DNA from: Cardinalis cardinalis
Taxonomy: Eukaryota; Chordata; Aves; Passeriformes; Cardinalidae
Length of the DNA: 64,000 bases
Reading direction: 5' to 3'
Assembly (NCBI GenBank): GCA_014549065.1
Contig: JACDOX010000508.1
Location: 170,879-234,878, forward strand
The first letter of the stretch is position 1. Each line of letters begins with the position of its first letter. The position numbers and the translations under genes were made by a program. This document shows positions 1-11,890 of the stretch, in pieces. Below the pieces are notes generated by a model that worked only from the letters and a program-made list of their open reading frames with translations, did not search any database and had not been told where the DNA came from.

Positions 1-165
1 CCTTCCCTTCCCTTCCCTTCCCTTCCCTTCCCTTCCCTTCCCTTCTCCCCTTTCTCTTTTCCCTTTTTTATCTTTTCCCTTTTTTTCTCTCTTTACTCTT
101 TTTTCTCTTTTTTTCTCCTTTCCCTTTTTTCTCTTTTCCCTTTTCCCTTTTCTTTTCCTCATGTA
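1..165. repeat. CCTTC-type microsatellite and polypyrimidine tract
   Basis: The first 45 or so bases are an uninterrupted pentanucleotide repeat of the CCTTC type, followed to about 165 by runs of CTTTT and CCTTTT. The plus strand is almost purely pyrimidine for the whole stretch. The repeat begins at the window edge, so its true length is unknown. Confidence 0.95.
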
Positions 166-1500
166 ATCAAATAATCCTTCACCAACTGGAAAAATATTCT
201 TTGTAAGTTTTACTTCACCAGCCTCAGGAAAATGCTTCATCTGCACACTCAGTGCAGACATGCAGAGCTTGAGGTCTGTTCCTCCCAGGCCTCCTCCTCT
301 TCCTCCCTGTGCAGGCAGGGGTTCTGTGCCTCTCCCAGCGCCCTGCAGCAGGCAGGCACTGCTGGGAGCTGCTGTGGGGCTGCTCTGGGCTAACCCAGCA
401 TCTCCTCAGGGGCTGAGTGCCACTGCTGCAAGCTCAGCTCTGGGAGCACTCCTCACCCAGCCCAGGCTCAGTGACAGGGGCCTCAGAGCCCTTTTCAGTG
501 ACAGTGTGAGCAGGTGGCCCCTGTGAGCATTGCCATCACCCCCAGGGGATGCTCCCTTTGGATCCTTGCTCCCCTTGCAGCAGCAGCGTGGCCTGAAGGT
601 GACCCAAACAGGCTGGAGAGAAAATGAGCTCAGAGCAGCTGAAGCATGGAACAGCTGCCACCAAGGCCAGAGGGAGGGACTGCTNACAAAACACCTGATT
701 TGTCCTGGCCCTTCTGGTTTCCATCCCAAAGCAGCTGCTGTGGGCTCGTGCTCCATGCAAGCACAAGCCAGAAGGCAGCTTGTAACACCACAGGAAGGCG
801 GCAATAATTTACTGGAACTCCAAAATGAGGATTTTGCAACAAGATGCATCAGAAAGCAGCAAGAATGGGGCTTCCCCAGGAGGGGGACAAGCCAGAAGCC
901 AAGGGTGGCCCCAGGACAAGCCATGCCCTCNCTAGCAAGCTACAGCCCCACAGGGAGTGGTCAGCAGTCCTGGACAAGGAACCAGCAGTCCTGGACAGCA
1001 GTCCTGGACAAGGAACCAGCTCCAGGATCCATCCAGGGTGCCCCACAGCTGGTAAAACAGTGGTGAGACATCATGGTCAAATTTCCATCACTGGGCATCT
1101 GCAGATGCCCTGTGTTCCATTTGGCCATCCCAGNGGAGCTGCTGGGACNGCACAGCCCAGGGNTCCCCATCTCCAGCTGGGGGACCAGGGATGAGGCTGG
1201 CTACACCCCAGAGCCCAGGCAGACTCTGCAAGCTTAGCCAGGACTGGAGTTTGGGGACGGTTGNTAATGNCTTNGGGAGNCAAGGAAGAAGACAGCATGG
1301 ACTTGTCCACAGAAAAACTTATTTTAAAATAAAATGAGCGGAGAGGGGAAGAAGAGCAAGAAAAAGTCCTGACGATGGCACTGCAGGAGGAAATGTTGAA
1401 ACCCAGCGACACACAGAGAGGGAAGAATGGAGGCACAATAACAAGGATTTAAATGCTCTTTAGGCTGAAAATCAAAGCTTGGGCATGACCTTGAGAGGCA
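166..1500. other. Gene-free intergenic stretch
   Basis: Moderately GC-rich DNA with open frames on both strands, none resembling a known protein and several broken by N. I see no splice-flanked exon. It contains the short tandem duplication at 962-1020 listed separately. Confidence 0.6.
962..1020. repeat. Short tandem repeat, about 21-base unit
   Basis: Three imperfect tandem copies of a unit containing CAGCAGTCCTGGACA; the first and third also carry the AGGAACC extension, while the middle copy is shortened. This is a small minisatellite-like duplication with no visible coding role. Confidence 0.8.
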
Positions 1501-1519
1501 CAATCCTTGCTTTGGTTCT

Positions 1520-2068
1520 GAGTGTCCTGGGGTGCATCAGGCTGGCTGGGGGAGGTGACTGTCCCACTCTGCTCTGCACTGGGGTGGCCCCACCTCGAGT
1601 CCTGGGGGCAGGTTTGGGCACCACAAAGTAAACAAGATCTGAAGCTGTTAGAGAGTCCAAAGGAGAGACAGGAGGAGGATGAAAGGCCTTGGGAGGAAGC
1701 CCATGAGGAGCAGCTGAGGGCACTTGGTCTGTTCAGCTGGAGGAGCCTGAGGTCAGATCCCACCGGGGCTGCAGCTCCTCCCGAGGGCAGCTCTGATCTC
1801 TGCTCTGGGACAGGGACAGGGNANGGCTGGAGCTGGGCCAGGGAGGCTCAGGCTGGATACCAGGGAAAGGCTCTTCCCCAGAGGTGCTGGCACTGCCCAG
1901 GCTCCCCAGGGAATGGGCACGGCCCCGAGGCTGCCAGAGCTGCAGGAGCTGCCAGGGATGCCCAGGGTGGGGCTGTTGGGGTGTCTGGGCAGGGCTGGGG
2001 CTGCCCTGGGTGATCCTGGGGGTCCCTCCCAGCTCAGGACATTCTGTCATTCCATGATTCTAAGTGCT
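1520..2068 (+). mobile_element. CR1 LINE, 3-prime fragment
   Basis: This is the 3-prime part of a chicken-repeat-1 non-LTR retrotransposon. The order of recognisable CR1 segments runs from the stretch around GTCCCACTCTGCTCTGCACT, through the CTTGGTCTGTTCAGCTGGAG block, to the terminal TGTCATTCCATGATTCTA tail. It is 5-prime truncated, as is usual for CR1, and its several overlapping open frames are by-products of GC-rich LINE sequence. It closely resembles the end of the copy at 30.3-32.0 kb. Confidence 0.9.
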
Positions 2069-4639
2069 GTGCTTAGCTCATGCTCAGCACTCTTTAACAT
2101 TCAAAGCTAACATTTATGTTCTTTTTTCTTCTTTTTTTTTAACTGCCTGTAATTGCTGAGTGAGGGTGCTGGGGATGGTACCAGAATAACCCACAGCTCC
2201 TCCACTCACAGCCCTCCCATCACAGTTCTTAATCCTGAGCTCCCCATCATTCACAACAAAGACTGGAACAACTCTACTTCTTGCTGTTGACATCCATGGA
2301 AGAAACTGTTTGTTTTGAGACAACATTAGTTCCTTGCAAATGTGCAAATTATCTGGGAATATGCATTGCATTAACTGTCATTGTGCATCAGCCATAGCAA
2401 ACGAGTTCCATGGATAAAGGGAAATCCACAGTGTCCTTTACAAACCTGGAGGAAGCAGTGATGAAGGAAGAGGAAAAAGGTGGATAACTACATCCTTATG
2501 GGTTTAAGCAAGCTAGTTCTTCTTTTTCTGTATGCCAGTTAATAAAGCAGCTATTTCCACTGATCCTAGAAAACCTCCCAAGATGACATTTAACAATTCC
2601 ATTTCCACAGGCCTCGTCCGTGGTGTGCTTCCCCCATTGTTGTTGTGTTTAAGCTGAATTGTGTTTCTCTGCACTGCTGGAATAATAAAAAATAGAGAAA
2701 ATAGAGATTCTTGTGTAAAATAGTCTGAATTAGCTGAGTGAGCTGGTTAATGAAAAAACTTGTAGATGACATTTCTANGTGGCCTACGCTCAAAAGGTGA
2801 ATTTTCTTTTAAAATATAGAATTAGCCTATAATTGCGCTGACATTATTTACCTATGTCCCTCCCCTTAGATTATACCTGTCCCAGTATCAGGTAAATTAG
2901 AATTTGCAGAGTGTTTCCTAAGATAAGGTGGAGCAGAAGGGACTAGAAATTTCCAGGGTGCCTGAAATCACACAACCTCAGCCAGGAAAAAAATCCTGAT
3001 ATGCCAAATAAATCACACTAATATTTAACATTTTAATGAAGAGCTGTNTGATCCAAGCCAAGGAGGAGAAAACTGAGCAGATCCAGTTGCTGGAGATTTT
3101 TCATCTATCAGTGAGAAATATTTGCTGAAGGGTTGGTTTTCTTCATGCTTGAAATTGAGATAGTATTTTGTAAATGGACAGAAAGAGCCTGAAACCATAA
3201 CATTTCTCTTTGTTCAGGCATTAGGGCCAGCTTTAATTCAGGCCGAGCTCTAAGTGGCACCAGCTGGGCACAGTCTGGGTGTGCAGGGGTGACAAATGGC
3301 TGGGAAATGGCAAAGCCACCCTGGCCATGAGCTGGGGGAAGAGCTGCAGGGATTGGTGACCCCCTGTGGCACCAGCTCCAGGCTTCCCTTGGCAATTTGG
3401 CAAAACCAACATACACTGTTTTACTTAGTGAGAGTGGAGTGTTTCCAATATCGCAACACCTATGGATCATCCATTCCATTCATTTCATGTTGATGCCTTA
3501 GGATTTTATCTTGTTTATTTTCCATCTATTTGTNACCCTGCAGTTCTTTAGTGCATAACTCCAAACCCCACACACAGTGTGAGCTGCTGCTTTCCCAGTT
3601 TGGGCAGACACAACAATTCCTCTCCAGGCCTGGCAGTCAAGGACACCTCACTGCCTCAGGGCCCAGAGATGGAAACAAAAGGGAGCTGGGGGAGCAAACT
3701 TGGGATAAATGACTTCATTACCTGAAGCTGTAATTTATGCAAATGGACCAAACCTATTTGTCATAAAGTCAAGTTCTAATGCAAACCAACAATCCATACT
3801 CAATGTGTCAAAGCAAACATGAAACACAAAGAGCACCTTTCTAAAGCTCTAATAAAAACAATGTGTTTCCAGGTTTTGTTTCAGATTTCTTTTTTCCCTT
3901 TGTCTTCTCACTTAGANTTAATTTAGAATGTGACAAAATATGAGATAATACAGCTCAGTTTTAGCAGTGTCCGTGTTTTACCTGCTGAGCTTCCTTCAAA
4001 TTCCCTGCAAATAAAAGCTGTGCTTTTCCTGAGAATTTCAGGAATGATGNTCTGTGCCTTTGTGAAACTCTTCAGAAATTTCTCTTAGGCATGGCTTGGT
4101 GACTTTGCTTGCTTGGAGTATTGCAGGTGTCTCTAGGAAGATAAAATCATCCCCATAATCACAGTTGACTTTAATACTTGAGGGAAAATCCACTGAGTGA
4201 ATTTTAAGGGTGTTTCCCTGTAACTGCNAAAAATATCTGTTGCCAAATCTGACAATGTGAATGGAATAAAATCTTTATTTTTTTTTTTTATTTTAATAGA
4301 AGCTGGGCCTCCACTGCTGGTTGAAAGGAACTGTTCTGTTCTGTGGAGTTTCAGTCAGTGACTGCTACTAAATACACCTCTGTGATGCTGCTTGGGTTTT
4401 GCCTTTAGTTCTTTGATATCTTCTCTGTATTCTTCACACATGTATTTGTAACTCTCTCACCTATTGTATTAGTGACTGTTTTTCCCAGTAATTTGCCAAG
4501 ACCTTTCCCTAAGCAGAAAACCAAAACAAATTCCAGAGCTCCAAGCCCCGAGGGGTACAGGACCCCAGTGCTGTCTTGATTCTTCCTGGGAACCAAGGAC
4601 ATGAACAACTCTTGGAGATCCATTCCATGGACAGAGCAC
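2069..4639. other. Gene-free intergenic stretch
   Basis: AT-rich unique-looking DNA with short T and A runs (for example 2127-2140 and 4268-4290). No open frame here resembles a known protein and no clear repeat family is visible. Part of 4300-4640 may belong to the LTR that follows. Confidence 0.55.
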
Positions 4640-4885
4640 AGCCAGTGCCAAGGGCGACTCCAGAGAAGGGGCTGGGGGGGAATTGCCTCACCACTTGTGC
4701 TCCTAATTGGTGCTTTTTGTCAATTATGCTAATTTCCTAAAACCTATAAAAATGTACTCACCCCTGTGGGGGTGGGCTTTTATGGACATCTTTCCATAAC
4801 TGCCCGTGAAACCTTCAAATAAAAATCCACTTTTATATTACCTCCTTACTAAAATGATCTCGAGTTTCATTTCCAGGTTGGGCAA
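4640..4885 (+). mobile_element. Solo LTR fragment, ERVL-like
   Basis: The segment has promoter and polyadenylation signals in LTR order: CTATAAAAATGT near 4745, then AAATAAAAATCC near 4820, followed by a short U5-like tail. I recognise the GGGCTTTTATGGACATCTTTCC block as typical of passerine ERVL-type LTRs. I could not find convincing TG...CA ends with a target duplication, so the boundaries are approximate and the LTR may start further left. Confidence 0.6.
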
Positions 4886-6325
4886 AAGGCAACACTAAGT
4901 TAATTAATTATGTTTTTCCCATGGTATTTCTGACTGCTGGCCCTGGAGAGATCAGAGGGAGGCATTGACATTCACTGCATTTCTCTGTATTTCTTCTTGC
5001 CCGAGGGAAAGAGAGAAAGAAATGCGACAATTTTTCCTGATTAAAAAAAAACAACAAAAAAACCCAAAAAAACCCAAGAGGGGAAAATTTTAAGTGGTTA
5101 AAATAAGAACAAATATCTAAAATTATAGCAATGTTCCACATTTCCATCCTTATTCCAGATGATTTCTTTGATCCCGTTTGCTCTCAGCCAAACCCCAGCA
5201 ATTGGTGCATCCCCTGCTCCCTCTGGATTCTGGGTGTTGGAGCTGAAGATCTCCCAGGAGCAGAAGAATTCGCTCAGTTTTGAACCTGCATGGAGGAGAC
5301 TGTGCCACACAGAGATTTTATAGCTTTGAATTCTAAACTGGCCAGCAGAAGGGGCTGCACAGCAGCACATTGGAGCCCCTCTACAGATCCATTAATGGAT
5401 TTTTATTCCTGTGTTCAGACTGTGGCATTGTTACTCTCTCATCCTGCACAGCATCAGGCCACTTGAAAACAAAAACTCCTAATCCCACTGGATCCCAAGA
5501 TTAAATGAGTAAGAATTAATTGTTTTCTATCATTGTCCTCAGCCCTTCTATCAGATGTAACCAGACTGAAGCCAGCCCTTGCATCAAGAGCTCAAGAGGG
5601 GACTGAATTAACCAACATTAAACACTCAAACTGCTTTGTTTTCTAGAGGAGAACCAGAACATACAGGCAACTCTGAGTTTCATAATAATTAGTTACATTT
5701 GTTTTCACTCAGTTCCTGTTCATGGGACTCAGAGTTCCAACCTGCAACTGGGAAGTGGCTGGGAATCAGCAGATCCTGCCTGCTGCCACCTCTGCATTTC
5801 CACATAAAGGCCACATAAACACTCCCTGTTTGTGCTGAAGCTGATTCCTCTGTGCAAAGCCTTTGGCAGCCTAAGGGCAGATGAAATGTGTACAGAGTGT
5901 TCTTAGAGCATCAGTGCCACGTGTCACACGTTCGGAGAGGGATGCAGTGTGGTGCAAAACAGGGATTAAGAAACTGCAACCATACAAACCAACAGTGGCA
6001 CATTAAATAGCTTTAAAATGAGCAGTCATGAAATTAGGATCAAGCACAGCTGGAAATGAAGAGTTGTAAGTCTGGCCTTATGTTTATTTTCTTTTAAGTA
6101 CATCAACTGGGAAAGTATAAATGGGGATAGAGGGAGAGGGACAGAGGAGAAATAACTGGTGCAAGACAAGATGGAGCTGAGAAACATCCACTCAAGGCAG
6201 TTTTAGAGAGCTGAGCACAAATCACCAGCATGATCAGCAGGTCCTGTCTGTGCAGGACACAGAAAAGCCTCTCAGAAAACCTCAGCACTGGCCAGACATG
6301 GAGATGGCACTGAGGGACATGGTTC
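4886..6325. other. Gene-free intergenic stretch
   Basis: AT-rich DNA with an A-rich run at 5041-5075. No coding exon or structured repeat recognised. Confidence 0.55.
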
Positions 6326-6329
6326 AGGG

Positions 6330-6410
6330 GTGGACTTGGCAGGGTCAGGTTTATGTTTGGACTCCATCTTAAAGGTGTTTTCCAACCTCAGTGGTTCCAT
6401 GATTCTAAAC
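6330..6410 (+). mobile_element. CR1 3-prime tail remnant
   Basis: A short piece ending TTTTCCAACCTCAGTGGTTCCATGATTCTAA, the characteristic CR1 terminal block followed by the ATTCTA-type tail. Strongly truncated. Confidence 0.75.
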
Positions 6411-9400
6411 CAAATAAAAATAACATGGGAAAATCACAAAAATTAAAAACAACACAGAAATAAGCAGAAGAACACTCAGGGCCCTTCTGAGAGCTTGGGG
6501 ACAGATTGAAGCAGTTAGCAGAGCTTGTAAAAAAAGTTTTAACAGAAATAAGGGCAATTTTTATAAGGGGCTTTCAGATTTAATTACAATTGTTTCCAGG
6601 AAACAAGCAACAACAAAACTGCCNTGGACCTAAGAAATGAAACATTCAGATGCTCAACAGTCAGAGATGGGACTCAGCCAAAAGCCTGCCCNGGCTCCCA
6701 GGGATGATCATTTATCACCCTGGGCACTGCTGGAACAGAGCAAGAGCAGCTGATAGAGCATGACAGGAGCTGCGACAGCTTGGATTGGATTGCTTCTGCA
6801 CAGAGGTAAGGGTGGATCCTAGNAAAAAGGATATTTTCCCTAAAAGCTTCTTTATGAAAAGGGGAGAAAAAAAACCCCAAAAGCAGCACCACCAAACAAN
6901 GAGTCAAGCATTTCAGATCATCATTGAAAAAAAAGCACAAAGCCAAGGCAAGAAGGCATCAGAAAAAGCAGGAAAGAGTTCATCAAAACCTGGAAGGGCT
7001 TTGGAGAAAGTTCATTGAAATTCATATATTTCTGTAAAACTTTTTGATTTTATGAAGATGCATTTTCTGATTTATGCTTAACTGACACAGTATTTCCTTG
7101 CCCTTGTGTTCAGTGCATCCAAAAAGTCAAGTTCTTGAAACCTCTCTGCTTCAAAGTTCTTCATTACANAAAGCATAAAATAAATCTCTTTAAGTGATTA
7201 CTGCTTGATTCANTAATTCCNCCCATGCTGCTTTTAAAACAGAACNTAGAAAAGAACAGCAGAGCATAAAATTGCATCAGAAGACAAAGAGATGGGATGG
7301 CAAACATGCAAAGGAAAAGTGTTTTAAGATTGGGAGTGGAAAGTAATAACAATTCCAGATTATTTTTGCAAGTCCAGAGAGTCATAAACACCAGAACTGG
7401 TGTCAGAAGAAGTAGCAGAAGATTTACAAAAAACCAAAGACATTTTAATCTGGGGGACTTAGAAATAATGGTCCTCTAGCAGTGTCATCATATTGGTAAG
7501 GGAGTAGCCAAAAAGTGCTTTTGAAGTGCCTGCAATAATGTGTAAAAGTGATTTTTTTGGCAAGGTAACAACAAGCACAGGAACAGCCTCAGTGTTGGCT
7601 TTCTTACAGGTTCTCTTTTCAGAAGAGATTCCAAATCCTTGTATGAAATGTGCATTAATCAGAATACCTATTTCTCTTTAAATCTGGCTAACAAGTGCNT
7701 CTGAGGTGACCTGACCTGGACAGCACTTTTGAAAAAAAAAATTGCCTTACAGTGACAAAATTCCATGCAGGCTGCCTGTTTGGATCAGGGTGGGTACAAT
7801 CACCATTCCTCCCTTCTCCTATTCCTGCCTCATGTAGCCAAAGAAGAAGTTTTATGTTCCTTGCTCTGCTTTTCCCACAGTACTTGAATTAAACATCATT
7901 AACATGAGTTCGGTGATACTATTCCACATTTTCTNTATTCACAAGGAAGAGCTAAACCTAGTGTATTTCTTCTCTCAAGACCCATTTTTTCAGTAAATAA
8001 ATAAAAATAATATAAACTATTGAAAAAAAATTAAAATAATCTACCTTCCTAGCCAGGAGGGAAGTAAAAGAAAAGTAAGAGCTATGTCATAGTCACAGAC
8101 TTTAATTTCCCAAATCCAATGAATATCANCATATGAACTAATTTACATCAGTACAGATCTACTGGAGAAAATCTGACACATGTCTCCAAACAGAATATTT
8201 CACTCAGAGACCCAAATCCCCAACTCTGCTTGTTGTGAGCATCACAAGCTTGCGGGGTGAGGGGTGGGATCTGGGATTTGCACAGCANTGTCACTCTGCC
8301 TCTGGGGCATTCAAAAGAGTCATTAACCTCATTAAAGGGCACCACTGGAAAAGCCAACGTCTTCCAGCANCACATCCCATAATTACATCCCACAGGGCTC
8401 CAGATCCTGTCTGTCCCTGCCACAAAATCCTCTGCAGAGCCCAAAGCTTCACTCCTGCCCTGCCCTGTCTGCTCTTACACTCCTGGCAATCAGGACANAG
8501 GTTTTACCTCAAGACAGAGGTTTTACCTCCATTATTGATTGTTGTTAAGCTGCTCCTTTGCTTTCCCATTGCTGCAACAATGGCAGAGCCTTCAGGAGGC
8601 TCTTTCAAAGGCATCTCCTTGCTGCTGAAATGCTGTTCAAACAGCGTATGGTTTCACTGTGAATTTTGAGCTGTTTTTCCCTTGAAGCAACAGCCATCGC
8701 AGATGGATAATTGCAGTAAGACCAGCACTGCAGATGTCTGGTTTTATTCCCATTACCCTGTCTCTCCATAGCAGTAACTGCCGCTTTTACCTCTCCCTCA
8801 CCCCGAGTTGTCTGACTTTGATCTTGAAACTGGAGTTGTTTCAATGCCCACAGTCAGGTATGTGGAAAGATTTTCTTGTCCCTTTGTATTAGCCCAGCCA
8901 AGTCAGAGAGGAGACAGAAGAGAAACGATCAGGTCAGAAATACAGCTGAACCACAGCAGCCAGGGCCTGATTTCTGTACAGCTGGATGCCAGCTCTGCTC
9001 CTGCCAGAACCCCTCCTCAGTGATGAAGACAATATCCAGCTTCCTCCTCCCTGCACCCATGAGATTGGTGTTTTTGGAAAGAGTTTCACTGGGAGGTAAA
9101 TATACCACATCCACATCTCCCATCGCACTTTACAGAGAGAGGCACACAAAATATTTTAACCCNTTCTATTTTCAGACATGAAGTTTTCTCTGTAATTTTT
9201 AACTGGATTATTTGATTCTTACCACAGATTTCTTTTCCCTAATTATGTGTTCAAACAATGTAAAACGATGTTTCTGTGAGGTTATTTAAGATAAGTGACC
9301 ATGGACCCAGCATTCCTAACTGCATCCCCTACAGATGCAGAGGAGCCTCACCCTGCCCACCAACGTGTGCAGTTATGAGCCACCCTCAGTAACATCCCTC

Positions 9401-9990
9401 CAGTCATAANCTGGGCTGCAAAAACCAAGACACAGCTTTCCCAGTATCAACAGGAACAACTTAAGGAACACATCTTTACAGTAAAGAACAGTTTTAGTTT
9501 CACAGAAGGAGGATGGTATTTGATTACAAGCTGAAGTTGGACTACCAAGAGGAAAAGGAAAATTAAAAACAAAAACAAAAACAAAAACACACAAAAAAGC
9601 ATCTGTCTTTAGAAAGGAGCCACCAGAGCCACTTTTAGACATGCAACAGACTCTTAATCACCTTTTAACATATCTAGGCACTCAAATGATTGACAGGCAA
9701 ACTGCTTTTTTTTATTTTTGGCAATACAAAGACAACCAACAGAACGACCTGTGGATGGCAATGAACAGCTGGTTTTGTATCCANGTCTGCAAGAGCAAGG
9801 TGTATTCTTTCAATTGTTTGATTTACAAGAAGAAGTGGGGTTCAGGTAATGCAGACACTCTGTTTTCTTTCTCTTAAAAAATCCCAACAAGTCAACAAAA
9901 ACCCCAAACCAACAAACCACCCAAAACTTCTCCACCATNAGTGGGGCAGAGAAACCTGAAACCAAAATATAAGTTACAGGTAAGTAACTN
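6411..9990. other. Gene-free intergenic stretch
   Basis: AT-rich DNA with scattered single N bases and no recognisable gene. An adjacent 19-base direct duplication ending GAGGTTTTACCTC lies near 8495-8530. A run of AAAAAC units occurs at 9565-9598. Confidence 0.55.
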
Positions 9991-10009
9991 AAGACTTCAA
10001 GTTATTAGT

Positions 10010-10270
10010 TATTAAGTCAAAATTAAAAATAATTTAAGTATTATTTTTAATTAGATAGTTTTATTTTAAAAAAACTTTATAATAAAAATAGTTAACTATT
10101 TTATACTTTATTAATAAAATACTACAAAACTCGCTACTTATAAAACTGTAACATAAATTTTAAAAAATAAACATTTAAATCGAAACACAAACTATTATGT
10201 CAAATACTTTCAATCTTAACTTCGACAAAAAAAACCCCAACATTTAATAATACACTAATAGTACACTAAA
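10010..10270. repeat. G-poor, extremely AT-rich tract
   Basis: The plus strand between 10,021 and 10,260 contains only about nine G residues in 240 bases, with C clearly more frequent than G. It is not a simple repeat. It could be low-complexity DNA, an old mitochondrial insertion or a heavily G-to-A changed retroelement; I cannot tell which. Confidence 0.6.
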
Positions 10271-10452
10271 ACCTCAAAATATAGAAGAAAAGAATCCAGT
10301 ATTTTTCAAGTTCCCAAATTTCTGCACAAAACCACCACTTCAGAGTCAACTAATATTATTTTCTCTGGGTTTCTTGTCAAATGTTCCCTCAGGAAGAAGC
10401 TCTGCAGCTTGTAAGCCTCAAATGCTGTTGGGTGCAGCTGATTCANTCAGAG

Positions 10453-11117
10453 TGTCCTGGATTGCCAAGCAAGTTGTATTCTCTTTGCCATCTGCACGGC
10501 AGCTGTCTTCTGTTCCAAAGAAAAAAAAGTGGGCAGTTTTCCTTATCTCTTCCACACCCACTCCTCCCTCAGGGGGACACCTGCTGATAACAGCTATTGA
10601 ATGTCCCTGCATGGCTGATAAGAACTACAGAATCCCACTGGGAGATGTGAGCCCAGAGGGAGGAGCCAAGCATTCCTACCTGGATATAATCTGGAGATTC
10701 TGGAACACCAGCACAGCTTCTCCACTGGATTCCCCAGAGGAACAGCAGCTGCCTCTTCCCATGGATCTTCAGAGGAAGACTGCACCTTTCTCCAGGATCC
10801 CTGCTCCAGCAGAGCCACCCCTGACACTGCAGGAGGGCTGAGCCACAATTCCAATGGGGCTGCTGCCAGCACCCTGACCCACAGGGTGTCAGGCTGGGTT
10901 CTGACTCTGGCAGTGTTGNTTTAGTTTNCTGCATTGTTTATTTTATCTTTTTATTTTCTTCCCTAGTAAAGAACTATTATTCCTGCTCCCATATTTTTTG
11001 CCTGAGAGCCCCTTAATTAAAAATCTATAGCAATTTGGAGGGAGGGGGTTTACATTTTCCATTTCAGGGGAGGCTGCAGCCTTCCTTAGCAGACACCTGG
11101 CTTTCCAAACCAAGACA
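10453..11117 (+). mobile_element. Solo LTR with CAGAG target duplication
   Basis: A 665-base solo LTR. It starts TGTCCTGGATTGCC and ends CCAAGACA, giving the TG...CA termini of an integrated retroviral LTR. It is flanked on both sides by the 5-base direct repeat CAGAG (10,448-10,452 and 11,118-11,122). A degraded polyadenylation signal, AGTAAA, lies at 10,965-10,970. The segment around TGCATGGCTGATAAGAACTAC is one I recognise as a common passerine LTR. No internal retroviral sequence remains, so recombination between LTRs is inferred. The open frames inside it are not host genes. Confidence 0.82.
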
Positions 11118-11464
11118 CAGAGTTACAAGAAAACACAGAGAGTTGATNGAGCTCCAAATTTTCTCCATGGAAAATACATGGAATTTGTGATAAAGCTTCA
11201 CTCCAGAGCTGGACTCCTGTGAGTCAGTGGGAGAAGCAAGGGCAAGGCATTAAACTCCTGGAATTGCTTTGATAGGAATATAGAAATTAAATACACAACA
11301 CATTTGTGGTAATAAGTGATACATTTATGCAGGTAAGAGAGGCATCCAGGCTCTGCAGGGGTTTGAGGGACACCTGGGGGGGCACAGCTGGCTTTGGCTT
11401 GTGCCCAGCAGTCCTGAACAGAAGTTAATTGGATAGTAAGGGGAGAATACAATAAGGTGGAATG

Positions 11465-11890
11465 TCAAGTCTTAACTTCTTTTTGCCAAGGTTGAGATTA
11501 AATTGTGAGATGGTTTTTCTTGTTGGGACACTGAGTTCTACAGCACTTCACTCTAACAAACTAAAAATGGAGCCCCATCTCTCTCTCTACAAGGCCTTTT
11601 AAGGATAAACTGTCCAATTAAGAAATGACACCTAAATTATTTTTACTTTTAACCCAATAACCAACCACCTGCAATATGGACTTTTTTATTCAATTACACA
11701 AAACCACCCAAACCCATGGAGAAGAAGGTGAAGAAGAATGTGAAGAAGAAGTACCAGCCCTCACTTTAAAACCTCCATCTTGCTTTGTATATATTACTGT
11801 ATTCTAAACCCTTAAACTATGAGTTTTCCACCCTGTGGAAAAACTCATAGCACACACTTCTATTCAAACTCCACACTGACAATCCCAGTT
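11465..11890. repeat. Probable unclassified interspersed repeat
   Basis: The block contains a GAAGAAGGTGAAGAAGAATG purine run (11,720-11,750) and a hairpin at 11,818-11,849. It resembles a repeat I associate with songbird genomes, probably retroviral in origin, but I cannot assign a family or exact ends. Confidence 0.4.
11818..11849. other. Inverted repeat, about 13-bp stem
   Basis: TATGAGTTTTCCAC and GTGGAAAAACTCATA are complementary apart from one extra A in the right arm, separated by CCT. It could form a hairpin in DNA or RNA. It is not followed by a T run, and factor-independent terminators are not expected in this kind of genome. Confidence 0.85.

Noticed and set aside
1..50. Telomere repeat at the window start
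   Set aside because: The unit is CCTTC-type, not the vertebrate CCCTAA/TTAGGG telomeric repeat.
1522..2013. 163-codon open frame near the left end
   Set aside because: Lies entirely inside a CR1 3-prime fragment, whose GC-rich sequence is open in several frames.
10374..10841. 155-codon open frame
   Set aside because: Mostly inside the solo LTR at 10,453-11,117.
11818..11849. Bacterial-type terminator or CRISPR repeat
   Set aside because: Single hairpin without a T run, not repeated at intervals, and the window is clearly from an animal genome.
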